A DNA stretch of 64,000 nt from Lichtheimia corymbifera B2541 (taxonomy: Eukaryota > Mucoromycota > Mucoromycetes > Mucorales > Lichtheimiaceae), in contig JNEU01000947.1 of the NCBI GenBank assembly GCA_000697475.1, positions 310,001 through 374,000 on the forward strand. The letters are read 5' to 3'. The notes under the pieces are model-generated. The model did not search any database, was not told where the DNA came from, and was given only the letters and a program-made list of their open reading frames with translations. The position numbers were made by a program, and so were the translations under genes. The stretch's first letter is position 1, and the number at the start of each line of letters is the position of its first letter. Shown here one piece after another: positions 43,992 to 55,963 of this stretch.

Positions 43992-45145
43992 CAAATCGCC
44001 AATCCATGTAGCAGTAGCAGTAGTTTTAATAACAATAATAATATTGGGACGCATCTCTCGTGTATTCGATTGCTAGTTGTTCAATAGCGCATCCTTCATT
44101 TTGTCTTTTTTGTGTATAATTGTGATATGGCTATATAGACAACCGAGAAAAGAGATGGCGCCATGTGCGAGATTATAATAAACAACGCCACTCATTCTAC
44201 TCTTTTCTCCTTTTTGTGATCACGGAAATGCCCACACACACTATGCATTATCATATCATGCTTTGATTGGTTACATTATCACATCCCCAAGTTTATGTGA
44301 GTATATCAAGGAGAATGGTCCCTTTGTAACCTTGCGAACAAGAGCTGGCCATTGTGCTCATTTATACGGTTTCATTGTTGTGGTCGTCATTGTGATTATT
44401 GATTCTTGTCATGAGATGCCCTATTGTTTACTCATCTAATTTTCGATGTAGCTATCCCGCATTGATGGATTGGCATGGATATACCATCTGGGACTGAAAT
44501 TGGCATGGTTGCAGCCTTCGACAAACATCTAAGGACATGGCGACAAATCTGATATGCAAGGATCCTATTCATCAGCCAATGCAGTATGACGATGATGCGT
44601 TGCAGAAGAATCCATGGCGTGTCATAATCTTCGAAATGGGCAACCTGGAGAGCTCAAAACAACTGCCAGCTGTGTATGTTATGCTGGAATTGGCGGAACT
44701 AAAACTCCCAGATCCTCTTAGAAGCTCATGTAAAGCAAATCGTTGTGTCTTCCAATTGTGTATATCTGGCCAAGTACTCCACAATGCACACAAAAATACC
44801 ATTAACAGCCAACCTTATCCCAACCAAGATCAAAATCGTGGACTACCCTTAAAGGGTCCTCATCACAATATCTATGATTGCTTCGAACGTGCTTCGTCTT
44901 GAAAGAAAATATGCTATCGAAGAAGAACAGCAAGAAGCAATTTGCCATGTTCAGTATGGATCGCAATGTAAAATTTAAATGCTTGGTTTATTTTCAGGGA
45001 TTGACGGTGGTGATCAGCGAGTGGATTAATAAGACAAGACTAATTCCTCTCTCCGTTCGCTATTTCCCGGATTCTCCCACTATAACACCACGTATCACCT
45101 TTTTTCTCCACCCACATATCTTTCTTTCCACTCACATCACACAAC
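43992..45145. other. Intergenic stretch between the Myb gene and the haem-degrading-domain gene
   Basis: About 1.15 kb. A 121-codon + strand ORF (44537-44902, starting MATNLICKDPIHQPMQYDDD) has mixed composition and no domain or splice partner; it might be a small gene but I could not support it. The last ~100 bp are the CT/CA-rich leader of the next gene. Confidence 0.4.
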
Positions 45146-45753
45146 ATGAGCAACACCGACCTCAAAGCCCTTTGCGCTACCTTGCTGGAACAAGAAGCCA
45201 AACTTCAGTTTACTAAGTTTACTTCTGAGGATGCTCTTCAACTTGGTCTCAAGCTGATCGAGAACGCCAAGGCATACACTCGTCCCGTGCTCGTTGATAT
45301 TACTCTTGCTGGCCATCAACTTTTCCACTATGCCATGCAAGGCACTGGTCCCGATAATAACGAGTGGGTTCTTCGTAAAAAGTATGTCCATGATATATAT
45401 ACAAAACCCACCTCATGCATGATTTGGCTTACCATCCAAACCCATAATAGCAAAACAGTGATGCGTTTCCGTCATTCAAGCTTCTACATGGGCCGCTACT
45501 GCGCTAGCCAGAACAAGACCCTTGAGGAAAAGTATTATGTAAGCGAGCAAGAATATGCTGCACATGGCGGTGCATTCCCCTTGATCATCAAGGATGTGGG
45601 TGTTGTTGGTACTATCACTGTTTCTGGTCTTGCTCAAGAGGTAACTAACTACGTGGTACCATCTTGTTCTTTTTCCCTTTTTACTAACGATATACAACGT
45701 AGGACGATCATGCTTTGGTTGTTCGTACTGTGCAAGAGTATATTGGACAATAA
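45146..45753 (+). CDS. UPF0303 / haem-degrading-domain (DUF336-like) protein
   Basis: Three exons: 45146-45381, 45451-45640 and 45703-45753, giving 158 aa. Family marks are RPVLVDITLAGHQLFHYAMQ, NEWVLRKKN, then VMRFRHSSFYMGRYC, HGGAFPLIIKDVGVVGTITV, SGLAQEDDHALVVRTVQEYI. Length equals that of bacterial and fungal UPF0303 proteins (about 160 aa). The fold is the small alpha/beta domain shared with HbpS and GlcG; biochemical role in fungi is not settled. No targeting signal is visible. It ends about 95 bp from the convergent NAA38 stop. Confidence 0.9.
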
Positions 45754-45849
45754 ATAAAAAAGCTATATGCGTGTGTATCTTTACAAAGGTGGATGAGAGG
45801 AGAAATGCATGGTGGTGGGGAGATGTATATGAAGTGTGCCAGCAGATAT

Positions 45850-46165
45850 CTACATTATTACAGACTCAAGGTCTTCGATCTCCATCTTGACGAGGTGCTT
45901 GCCGGGGATCATGACAAGTCCAACGATTCTATGTTCATCTACAACGGTAAGGGAAAATAGAGCATGAGAAATGGTGGCCAATGACGATGGGTGTGAGCAA
46001 TGCACTACCTCCTCGGTATTCTGTGGTATGGGCAAGAATGATATTCTTTTGCTTGTCGGTACAAACGAAGGTGCCAATGAACACGCGGCCGTCCGTGATT
46101 GCAATGCGAGCCTTGTGGTTGAGGTATCCTCGTAGTCGTGCGATATTGTCTGTGTCCGTATCCAT
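45850..46165 (-). CDS. NAA38: N-alpha-acetyltransferase 38 (LSMD1), Lsm-domain auxiliary subunit of NatC
   Basis: Two exons, 46165-46009 and 45938-45850, giving 81 aa. The whole chain is an Sm/Lsm fold: ARLRGYLNHKARIAITDGR, VFIGTFVCTDKQKNIILAHT (Sm1 with the DGR and CTD marks) and RIVGLVMIPGKHLVKMEIED (Sm2). The GLVMIPGKH segment, rather than the RG-x-x-V/I of canonical Lsm subunits, and the CTDKQKNIIL block fit NAA38/LSMD1. In this family the protein joins Naa30 and Naa35 in the NatC complex. It is minimal in length, with no N- or C-terminal extension. Lsm8-like identity is the alternative but fits less well. Confidence 0.88.
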
Positions 46166-46475
46166 TTTCAAGGCTGGTATAAAGATAGGCGAAAGATGAG
46201 TCTGTTTTCGCTTCCCAACATGTCTTAGCCCGCTTCAGCTTGCAACTGGAATCTTTTAGTGATATAGAATAGCAGTAACCATGTAAACTATAAGCTGATT
46301 TAATAAAGATCTGTATCCCATACATTTTATAGAACATCTCGTTGCGAAATCCCACTACAACTCCCATTAAAAAGACATAAATCATTGTGCTTAGATGGAG
46401 ACCATTGCTGATGATCCAGCATGGACGCTCTTTATTCTCTCAAAAAAGATGATTGAAAAACACAAAAGAGCGTGC

Positions 46476-46869
46476 TTAGTCAAAGAGACCGAAGCCCATG
46501 TCTTCATCAGACTCTTCCTTCTCTTCCTCCTTGGCCTCTTCCTTGGCTTCCTCACCGGCACCACCAGCAGCGGCACCACCAGCAGGAGCAGCACCACCAG
46601 TAGGAACGGAGGCGAGCTTCTCCTTACCCTCAGCAAGGACCTATGAAATGGAAGAATTGTCAATGGAAACCGTTGTCATGGCAGCCTGGTGGCCAATGTA
46701 ATGATATTACCTCGTTGACGTCCTTGTCCTTAAGAGCAGCAATCAAAGCAGAGATACGCTCATCCTCAGCCTCAACACCAACGGAGCTCAAGAGAGACTT
46801 GATGTCCTCAGCGGAAGGGTTGGCCTTGCCACCGGCAGTCAAAAGAAGGTAAGCAGCGAGATACTTCAT
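46476..46869 (-). CDS. RPP2: 60S acidic ribosomal protein P2 (stalk)
   Basis: Two exons, 46869-46711 and 46640-46476, giving 107 aa. It starts [20 protein letters not shown] and has the P2 helical dimerisation domain ([20 protein letters not shown]), an Ala/Gly hinge and an acidic end with the universal stalk tail [13 protein letters not shown]. The intron position (after KDVNE) is common in fungal P2 genes. It dimerises with P1 on P0 to recruit translational GTPases. High GC and strong third-position C/G preference relative to neighbours reflect high expression. Confidence 0.97.
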
Positions 46870-47279
46870 GATGTCTATAGAGTAGCAGAATCATCCATCG
46901 TTCAATAAACCTATTCATCCATCACTCTGATTCATCCATCCATCCTTACCTGATTGATAATGTCGCTTTGCGCAAAGTAAAATTTAACTCCTAAGAGAAC
47001 CGAACGCTTCAGCGAAAAGGGGAGGAAACAGATGGTTGCTCCTCCTCCAACACAACTTGTAGCCCGCCTTCTCCCCCCCCCCCCCCCCAAATCCCAGCCA
47101 GACCCACACCAGTTTGGGGGTGCTGGATTGTGTTTTCAAATCCCGATATTCAGCTCTCCAAATCCAACCACTTGTACCGTGCATCCACGTATCATTAATA
47201 GCTGAACATGCACAATGTATGTATAATCGTTTATCAAGTATGCTGCAAACATGAAATGGCAATACATGATGGTAGGTAT
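46870..47279. other. Intergenic stretch with a poly(C) run
   Basis: About 410 bp holding the P2 promoter and the 3' flank of the peptidase gene. An uninterrupted C run of about 15 lies at 47074-47088. ATCC-type short repeats occur at about 46910-46950. No gene. Confidence 0.6.
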
Positions 47280-50200
47280 TTAAGCGGGCTCGGGGAGAGG
47301 ACCTGAAAATCGACCATGCGTCTCAGTGCGAACATGAAGGTAATCTCTGCCACCAAAACTAAAAATGCCATTCATTAATGATCATAGTTCCTCCTCACAT
47401 CATGTTTATGCAAGCCTTACCTTTCCCATAAAAAGTCAGTGAGCAAGTAATAAATGTTGGGGTTAGCATTATGGTAGCTGATACGATGGTTGCTGTCGGG
47501 GTAAAACTGCACTCGGTAGTTGTGGATATCGGCTTGGGTAAGCTTGTCAACGAGAACTGCAGAATGTTGGAAATGCACTATAAGAAAGCAAAATGAGACA
47601 CACCACTCATTACATCCGAACCAATATGCCATTTTATACCATTATCATCACCAGTGCCATGAGCAAGCAAATATTTGATATGGTCAAAGCCTGTCATGTT
47701 GTTCACTGCACTTTGTGTATAACCATCAGGATTCAACTCTGGTGTAAGCATATAGCGCTCCGTGTAAATAGAATCTAAAAGATAAATGTCAATTCTCCAT
47801 GTCAAATCAATAAAGCACCGTCTCCATATCTTACCATAAAAACGCCAGTCGGTCACAGGTGCAACTGCCATGGCTGTTGAAAAGACGCCATCATTGGACT
47901 CTGCAATTTTGGTTGCCATATAACCACCATACGACCATCCCCAAATGGCAATGCGATAAGGATCCACATAATCAAGCTGGGCCCAATGCTTGGCTGCATT
48001 TACTTGATCAATGACTTCCAGGTCACCCAAATGCTTGCGAACAGCCGTTCTATATTGACGACCTCGGTAACCAGTACCTCGGCCATCCACCATCACCACA
48101 ATGAATTGAAGCTTGCTCGCCAAAAACATGTGCCAATCAAGCTGGAATTGATACGATACGGTTTGTGAACCAGGACCACCATATACATTAAATACAACAG
48201 GGTACTTTTTGCTGGCATCAAATTCGGGTGGTAGGATCTCCACGGCATTCATTTCTATATGGCATATATGAGTAAACCCCATTCATCCTTCAGAGTGTAT
48301 ACACTTGCCTACACCACCGCTCTCTACAGTGACCATCCTAGATCTTGGAAGGCTGTAATTCTGAAGAAGCTTCTTGAGATCGCTGTTGTCTTCAAGCACA
48401 GATTCGAAGCTCGGGTCATCAACGCTCTTGACAACCGTTGTTGGGATATCGGGTCCATCATAATTCAATACGTAATAGCCAGCTTTAGGTGAGAATGATG
48501 CTGAATAATAGCCATGTGTCTCTGGGTCCTCAGGGCACGTGAGACATGTCTTGGTGGATGCAGGATCGGCATTGTCGAGTGATATGGTATACAAGTGTCG
48601 TTCCAACGGGGATCGCTCGGTCGAAATAAAGTGGCTAATGAAAGGTATCAGTGAGCCGATTTATCCTCGCCCTCATGAATAAAAACGCATACTCTACTTA
48701 CATTAACTTTCTATCCACATCCATGATAACCGAGTTTGGAACAACTTCCCATTCACCGGTGGTGAGCCAAAGAGGACCCGCTGATTTTTTGCTGTCGGCT
48801 GTAAACATCGCAAGATGTAAATAGCCTTCATCACTATCGGCAAGATCAATGTATTGGGTGTTGTTGTTGCTGCTGCTGTTGTTGGGGACATAGACCATGG
48901 ACTGAGAGACTTCAATCCAGCCTCCATCACTGGGCTGATAGCTACGTGCGAGTCTCACGGTTGTTTTGTTCAAGGGCGAGCCAATGGTAACAAGACTGGT
49001 GATTTCATGGTCTTGAACACGATTCATTTGCTTAAATAAAAGATGGCTGTGGTCGTCGGATGCCCAAGTGACATCGGTAATTAAGCGATCATCGTCATCA
49101 AAGTCTTGGTGGTCGCCCACAGTCTCTGCTGATGAGTGTGCGGTTGCATTTTTGGTGATCATGAAAGAAGTATTGTCGATCAATGAGTGGATGTGGAGGG
49201 AAACGAGTGGATTGGGGCTACCAGCCTAAGATAGGGAAATGAATCATCAGCTTGTTATTGACCACGATCGTCGACTTACCTTGGGATACTTGATACTAAG
49301 CTCCACAGGATAGCTAGAATTGCTCACAGTGTAAAATGGGACATTGTATTCAGGCACAGCCGTCTCATTGAAACGCAGGTACGCCAAATGTGTGGAATCA
49401 GGTGACCACCAAAGGGTGTTATCAGTGCCAAAGACCTCCTCTGAAAAGAGTACATATTAATATCCAACTCTTGGGATCATCATGTGATTTCATTCTCTCA
49501 CCTTCATATACCCAATCAGGCACACCATTAAATACAGTAGCTGATCCATCAAATGTAACACGAGTCGATTCCACAAGGTCAGACACATATAGATCGTTTT
49601 CCATGACATATGCCTAATACCAATGAGATATTGAAAATTGCGCAATGTAAACAGCAAGCTTACCACGCGATGGCCAGTGGGACTCCATTTTGCATAAGCG
49701 ATCTTTGGTGTATCGGCCACAGTGGACAAATCAGAAAGGGGAAAGAGGGCCTTGTTATTCATCTTGTAAATGTAGACATTGGAGCGGGTAGAATATCGCC
49801 ATTGCTAAACACGGATAGTGAATATACTGGGTACATGACAACAACGATCATCCTTTTCTCTAATACATACGCCTGTCACATTGGACCATAACATGAGAAA
49901 CTTTCCATCAGCCGATATCTCAAAATGGGATACATCCAATTGCTCCTTGTCAATCACCTTTTAATATAAAGTTAGCGTCACCGTTGATACGTCTATTATA
50001 GCACTATGTACATACCAAATCTGATGCCTTGACCAGCACTCGACTTGTGCCATCCTCCACCGATTCCAATAGAATATCACCAGTGTTCCAATCGAAATAG
50101 CTGAATACACCATCGCGGGGATCTGATAAAAAAGAACAGTTATAGACCTGTTATTGTTGTTGTTTCAGATAGTAGATTGGTACTATTATCCACGAACCAT

Positions 50201-50936
50201 TTTCGACCCACACAAGGCTACGACGATAAGGAACAAAGGAATCATTGTAAAGATCATCGAAATCGATATGATGTGTCGTTGCTTCGGAAGCTTGCTGGTC
50301 ATCTCCTGTAGTAATATATGCATTAGGGAAATGACTCAATGTACCCCTTGTTTCCGCCTTGCAAAGATATACTTTACCCTTGCCCATCTGGGCAAAACTT
50401 AGACCCCACATGATACCACCCACAAGCAAGATGGCGAGAAAGACCGCACAGATCCACTTTTCATTGCCTTTGCGCTATTCGAGGGAGAAAGAGAGAGGAT
50501 TAATGCATGCAGTCAAAGACTCTATGTATATTATTATTACCTTGCCACGTTCTAGACTCACAATACTTTGGTTGTCGTCTTCATCACGGTCGCCATGTTC
50601 AATGTCATTGTCGGAAACGAGTCGTTGTCGTGATTCGTCAAACTCGTCGTCAAAGTAAGGGCGGCGACCTCCATTGGTGGATGGGTCATAATACTCCTTG
50701 TCGGCCGCTTGCATATTATGTATAGAGCTTATGCTGCTATCGTCGTCGTCGTTATCGCTGTTGTCGCTGTTGTTGCTGCTGTTTAAGGAACGTAGAGTAT
50801 GCCGAGCGTCTGTGAGAGCCAATATCCGGTCAATGTCTACAATCTGTGTCATTTCCGTGGCATCAGGCACGTCATGGTTAGCTTCATTGTCGCTTTGATG
50901 TCTGCGAAATAGTGGTAAAAGGGAAAAGCTGGACAT
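47280..50936 (-). CDS. Type II membrane dipeptidyl aminopeptidase (S9B, Dap2/Ste13-like)
   Basis: Thirteen exons: 50936-50541, 50474-50198, 50122-50016, 49957-49871, 49804-49664, 49613-49502, 49440-49280, 49225-48702, 48634-48309, 48254-47835, 47774-47640, 47577-47421 and 47358-47280, giving 973 aa. A ~135-residue cytosolic N-terminus is acidic; the signal anchor is about 139-159 (WICAVFLAILLVGGIMWGLS). A beta-propeller domain and the C-terminal alpha/beta hydrolase domain follow. The catalytic triad is Ser818 (GWSYGG), Asp893 (GTGDDNV) and His926 (DSNHRI). Many N-x-S/T sites lie in the lumenal part. Family members sit in the vacuolar or Golgi membrane and remove X-Pro/X-Ala dipeptides. The intron at 48308-48255 most likely uses a GC donor (TAG|GCAAGT); weaker GT alternatives a few bases away would alter two residues. 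Confidence 0.94.
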
Positions 50937-51336
50937 AAAGAAAAGAAACAGAGCACACACCCGCTTCTATTGCTTCAGTAGAAAGACTCTCTTCAACACG
51001 GTTGGTTGGTAGCTTGGCAAAGGGAATAAAAAAGAAAGGGTAGGCAATAAAATTAAACCATCTCTCGCACTCTCACTCTCTCACTCACGTACCGTTTGGG
51101 ACGCACAACGTCATTTGCTGGCATCATTCACTTTTCACTATAACCCTCACCCTTCTCCTTGGCTACATCTCCTTTTGTTCTAGCCTTAGTGCATTAGCAT
51201 TGACAACTTTTTATTGGCCAACTATGACTCCTATTCTCTTTTGTATGCATTCATTTGATATAATAAAACGCTCAGGACATGATGATATATATTATTCGAT
51301 TATTGGGATATATAGCATAGATGAGAGGTTATAACA
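50937..51336. other. Intergenic stretch between ERG24 and the peptidase gene
   Basis: 400 bp. CT-rich leader of the peptidase gene on its coding strand; then an AT-rich ERG24 3' flank. A frame-extending GTG upstream of the peptidase ATG is not a plausible start. Confidence 0.5.
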
Positions 51337-53131
51337 CTAGTATACTCCAGGGATGATCCTGTACTTGACAATAGAGCAGTACTTGTCCCAATCCTTGCCA
51401 TATTTCTTTCTGCACTTTTCATCGTCACGACGTTCACGGTGAATAAGCAAGATACCAAAATAGATACAGTAAAAGTAAGGGATGACGGATCCGAATCCAC
51501 AAGGAAGGCACCAGGCTACTGACATGAGCCAATCACCAAGATAATTAATATGACGAGCCTTGCCCCACCAGCCAGATGTGATCAACTTTGTGCCCTTTGA
51601 TGTTTCAATGTACTTGAGATCTATATAATAATAAACATCCATTAGCAAATGTTGTCAATGGTAAATGAAAAGTAGCATACCTCGTACTGCAGGGTCATTG
51701 GGATTTTGTCTAAAGTTATCTTTTTGCGCATTGGCTGATCGGAAAATGTAGTAGCCAGCACACTGCAAAACAAGGATACCAATCAAAGCAGGGATGGATA
51801 AGTCCACGGGGAAATCGACCAAGTAGCGTGCTTGGAGACTGTACATCATAGGCACCCAGCAAAGATTACCAAAGGCCAACATGAAACCAAAGCCATCTAT
51901 TGCCATACACAATGAATCAAAGATCCTCTTGCCAGCTGTGTCCATACATACCGGTTGTAATATCCATTGTTGTCAGGATGGAAGATTCATTGTAAAGTGA
52001 ATCAAGTACATACAATGCCTGGAATGCCAATACAAGCACCATACTATTCGTCACACGCCCAAGGTTGAGATACTGCTTGATGCCCATACAAATGTTGATC
52101 ACCATCCAACCCAATAAGCCAGGTCGCAATTCAGTAAAGAACTTGATATCAAATTGACCAATACGAGGATTCAATTCACGGCCAACCATAAACTACATAT
52201 CATCATCATTGGTTCATTATCCTTTTTTGAAAGAACCCAGAGTTTGGGTGGGGGGTTGTGAAATACTTACATCGTAAATAGCATTGCCAGTGTTTCCTCC
52301 CAAAGCCAACAAGCGAGGTTTGCTTGTGAAACTCTTGATGTAGACGCCAATCGATACAGCAAATGCAATGATGATGGATGCGACTGCCAAGTGTACAAAA
52401 TTGTCGTGGACGTACAAGGGAGTGCGATAACCCAAGCCTCGGTTGGCCATCATGCTCACCATAAACAAGGTCTGTGCGCTTTGTAAACCTGTCGTACCAC
52501 AATAAATGACTTGCTATTATTCCTTCCTACCCCCTTCCTTATTTACCATTGAGCTTGTATGTCAAGCGAGAACCATCTCGTAACTTGGTGCCTTGTACAG
52601 TATCACCTGGCATAGCAATTGCGAATGTAACGAGTTGGGCGATGAACATGATGTACCAGAACAGGGCACTGATATTCCAGCTTGTCACCATGGAGAAGAT
52701 AATGTCCCATGAGAATTTGCCCTTGACCAAATCAGAGAAAAACGCATAGGAGCGTTGCAAAGGATCATATCCAGATGCATCACAACCAAATGCAAAAGCA
52801 AGAACGACAATAGGAAGCAACGTGATCATGGCAAAGGCACCCACAGGTCCACCGAATCTATATGATATGATACACTCAATACCCACGCAACTCTATGGCC
52901 ATCAGGGAGCAACACCTACTCGTAATGTTCAGTCTTGGGATTGAGCTTCTTCCATTCAGCTTCCGTTAATGGAGGCAATGACTCAGTTGCTGCGTCTTTG
53001 GATCGCTGTTGTTGTTGTTGCTGCTGCTGCTGTTTCATGGCCTTCGCTTGACTACGCGTTACTCTACGCGACGTTGAAGGGGAGGCTGTAGTGCCCTCTG
53101 TTGTTGGTTTGCGACGTGTACTACGTGCCAT
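51337..53131 (-). CDS. ERG24: Delta(14)-sterol reductase
   Basis: Six exons: 53131-52920, 52857-52547, 52488-52271, 52192-51952, 51896-51681 and 51620-51337, giving 493 aa. It is a multi-spanning protein of the ERG4/ERG24/lamin-B-receptor family with FGGPVGA at the start of the membrane domain, [12 protein letters not shown] in the middle and the C-terminal signature [19 protein letters not shown] followed by [15 protein letters not shown]. It reduces the C14-C15 double bond after lanosterol demethylation, in the ER membrane. The basic N-terminus ([12 protein letters not shown], then a Gln run) is longer than in yeast Erg24 and recalls the LBR nucleoplasmic domain, but no Tudor fold is visible. 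ERG24 over ERG4 or DHCR7 is chosen from the LNPRIG and C-terminal patterns. Confidence 0.93.
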
Positions 53132-54547
53132 GGAGTGGGAAGAAGAAAACTTGTCGGGATTTTTCAGCCGAGTAAAGCATTTCAACGCTTTCCCGTCCTC
53201 GAGGATGAAATCCATTATGTAGCTTATGCTATGCATTATCCCCTTTCTTATGCAACCTTGTTCTTTCACCATAAACCATCTGTAGCATATAATAGCCGTT
53301 TTCTCACAATAAAAGATTTTTCACGTCATATAAGAATGTGAGCTTGTTCATAGGTAACCAAGCAATTTACAACAAAACAATTCAACATTAATGATGATGG
53401 TGAGAATAGACCAGCAAGTTTACTTATATAGGAGGGATGAAATACCCCTTCAATGTGTGTGATTTAAACTTCAATCACGTCATACACTGTAATGCTCTAT
53501 ACATACCTCGGTGGCGGCGATCAATGAATTCTACCCCAAGCAAGAGATGCAATAACCTGGATTACATTTGCACATGTTGGTCGAGATGAATATCGAAGAA
53601 CTGGATAATAAAAGAAGACCCGAGTTTGTAGGAAGGAATAACATGCGACTGCTAAGCACACGTGAAGGTTGTTATTCCAATCCACGTCTTTGGCAAATGT
53701 TATGAGGATGACGAAACGACAACATGACATATGCATCATGCTGTGCACAGTCATCAAGTATTAAGCACGCGCTTTGACCGAGTCTGTGTAACTTTTTAAG
53801 AGCATACCTTTGTCACGGCCAATCATCACTGATGGAAAAATATATTGAACGAAGCGCTGTTTAATCTCGGTACACGGCACATAGATCCATTTGAGAGATG
53901 ATTGGCGAGACCTTGTCATATGGCAGTATTATGAAAAAGAAAACCACTCATTGTTGTTACTGCTACCATAGTCGTCATACAAGCTATGGGACACAATGAC
54001 GTAGTATGCCATTGTATGTTCAATAATGAGCTCAGTGGAAATTCGAATCAACAAGTGCAAAGCAGAATATGACAACATTTCAAATCATGTAACGTGACAC
54101 ATCATGGTACAGGTGTCCTAAAAACAGAAACAAAAAAAAAGGAATGTGCCACCATCCAATATAACTTTGTCTGTGAGATACATGGCCAATGTTCATTGAG
54201 AATTTTAGATGACTTTGACTAGTTTCCGATGTTTGTGGAGGAGGTATCATTTGTATAGTGGATAAAAAAAGAATCGAATGGGGCGATGGCGGTCTGGAGA
54301 AAGACAAAAAGCGGCGCTAAAGAGTAAAGGGTTAGTGCCAGTAATGCAAATGGAATGTGGCGGTAAAAGGGCGTGTGTGTGAGATCGTTAAGGTGCGTAT
54401 GACATGCATATGTGTGCTGCACATGTCATCCCTACTTTGAAGAATCCAGGAGAAGAACAAAGACAGCAGGGATTCTCACTCTCTCTCTCCCTCCAACAAG
54501 CTTTATTTTCTGAATATAAAGAGCGCAGCTGCTGAGCAAGAGAAGAG
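53132..54547. other. Gene-free intergenic stretch
   Basis: About 1.4 kb between divergent genes (ERG24 and the 54548 gene). AT-rich. Short minus-strand ORFs at 54080-54420 are pyrimidine-rich leader-like sequence. No RNA gene or repeat recognised. Confidence 0.5.
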
Positions 54548-55819
54548 ATGATTACCGATTACACAAACTCAAAATCCGATATTGCCCATGCAAAGTGTTC
54601 AGCAAAGCAAGGAATTACATTATATAAAGAACATCCTCTTCCGGTCAAGATGCCAAAAAGGGGACGCCGCGTTGTCAGCAACAAGCAAAGATCGCCGTTC
54701 AAAATACACATGATTACTTGTATAACTTGGCAAACATTCATCATCCCTCTTGTTCTCATTTTGCTTTATCCTTTTTCTCCTTTTTCTCTCAAAAACTCCA
54801 CAACACCTTGTTCACTGGGACATGAGGCAATGACACAACGCGAAACGAATCACGATCGGTTCCGCATTCCCAACGTGGTCCTTATTCCCTTTGCTCTCGT
54901 GCAATCGCAAGTTTTTTGGGTGTGTTCGGTTATATGGACGTTGTGTATGCAATGGTCTACTGAAGAACATCAAGCCCCAACAACGACGACGACGACCTCT
55001 TGTGCTATTACAAAACATGATGTAAACACCAACAAGATAGCACTTCCACAAGATCCTCGAGTTGAGCATTTACGGCGTCTAGGCCGACAACGACGACCAC
55101 GCGGAAATTCGGAACCACCCACACCGACCACGACAACATCCATGTCTGAGCTTATTGATGGTGATGGTTGCAGTGATGGAGGCATTGGAGGACGTGCTCG
55201 ATGTACAACTATTAGTTTTCCACCTTCACGTAAACAACGATTATTACAGACTCGGCGCCAATTAGAAGGGATTGAAATACGTCCGAGTCGAGAAGATGAA
55301 AAAGCTGGTGCAACTTGTCCTCCTCAATGGTGGCAAAAGACCCGATTTTACATTGACGCCCTAAAACATCAACAACAACAACCTGCAGCAGCAGCAGCTT
55401 CCTCATCCACTTCTACTTTACCAACATTGCCAAGTTCAACAACATCAACACCTTCATCACCTGATGCATCCCCTATTATTGTCGCAGCATCTCCCCCTGC
55501 AATGTCCGAGGATATCCAACAACAACAACAACAACAACATCAACTCCCCTCTTCCTTGGCATCACAACAACAACAAAACCAGCCATCATCTTCATCATCA
55601 ACATTACCATCAACATTACCACAATCAAAACCACCTGCTCATGGGGATGAAAAGAAAACACGTCGAAGAGCAACCATTCTTGGTCTTTTACATCATCAAC
55701 ATCGTTCGTCATCAAAAGAAGACGTGAATACCCGTGACACTAAAACCAACAAGAAACCACAACGCCGTACTCGTTCATTCTTCTGGAAGAAAAAATCGAT
55801 CGTCAATGCATCCTCATAA
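54548..55819 (+). CDS. Hypothetical two-TM protein with a long low-complexity basic tail
   Basis: Single uninterrupted ORF of 423 aa. Two hydrophobic segments lie near residues 54-78 (ITCITWQTFIIPLVLILLYP) and 110-135 (VVLIPFALVQSQVFWVCSVI). The rest is Thr-, Ser-, Pro- and Gln-rich with basic patches (RLGRQRRPRG, RKQRLLQTRRQLEG) and a Lys/Arg-rich end (KPQRRTRSFFWKKKS). A PPQWWQKTRFYIDAL motif around 260-275 looks structured. No known domain. The start is the first in-frame ATG and could be shorter (Met at residue 35). Trinucleotide-run content matches the style of genes in this window, so a real, fast-evolving gene is likely. Confidence 0.6.
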   Translation: MITDYTNSKSDIAHAKCSAKQGITLYKEHPLPVKMPKRGRRVVSNKQRSPFKIHMITCITWQTFIIPLVLILLYPFSPFSLKNSTTPCSLGHEAMTQRETNHDRFRIPNVVLIPFALVQSQVFWVCSVIWTLCMQWSTEEHQAPTTTTTTSCAITKHDVNTNKIALPQDPRVEHLRRLGRQRRPRGNSEPPTPTTTTSMSELIDGDGCSDGGIGGRARCTTISFPPSRKQRLLQTRRQLEGIEIRPSREDEKAGATCPPQWWQKTRFYIDALKHQQQQPAAAAASSSTSTLPTLPSSTTSTPSSPDASPIIVAASPPAMSEDIQQQQQQQHQLPSSLASQQQQNQPSSSSSTLPSTLPQSKPPAHGDEKKTRRRATILGLLHHQHRSSSKEDVNTRDTKTNKKPQRRTRSFFWKKKSIVNASS

Positions 55820-55963
55820 CTCTTTCCCCCCCCTTTGACATATACACACACACCCATACATATATATATATATCCATTTTTCTTTCATCAAAGGCTAGTC
55901 CTATGTACATATATATAAAATCGAATAAGAGACTCGCAACCAATAAAAGTTACTGCTACTACT

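Noticed and set aside
44537..44902. 121-codon + strand ORF
   Set aside because: No recognised domain, start context or splice support; listed only in the intergenic note.
55476..55715. Met/Val-rich minus-strand ORF
   Set aside because: Antisense of CAA/CAT/TCA repeats in the 54548 gene.
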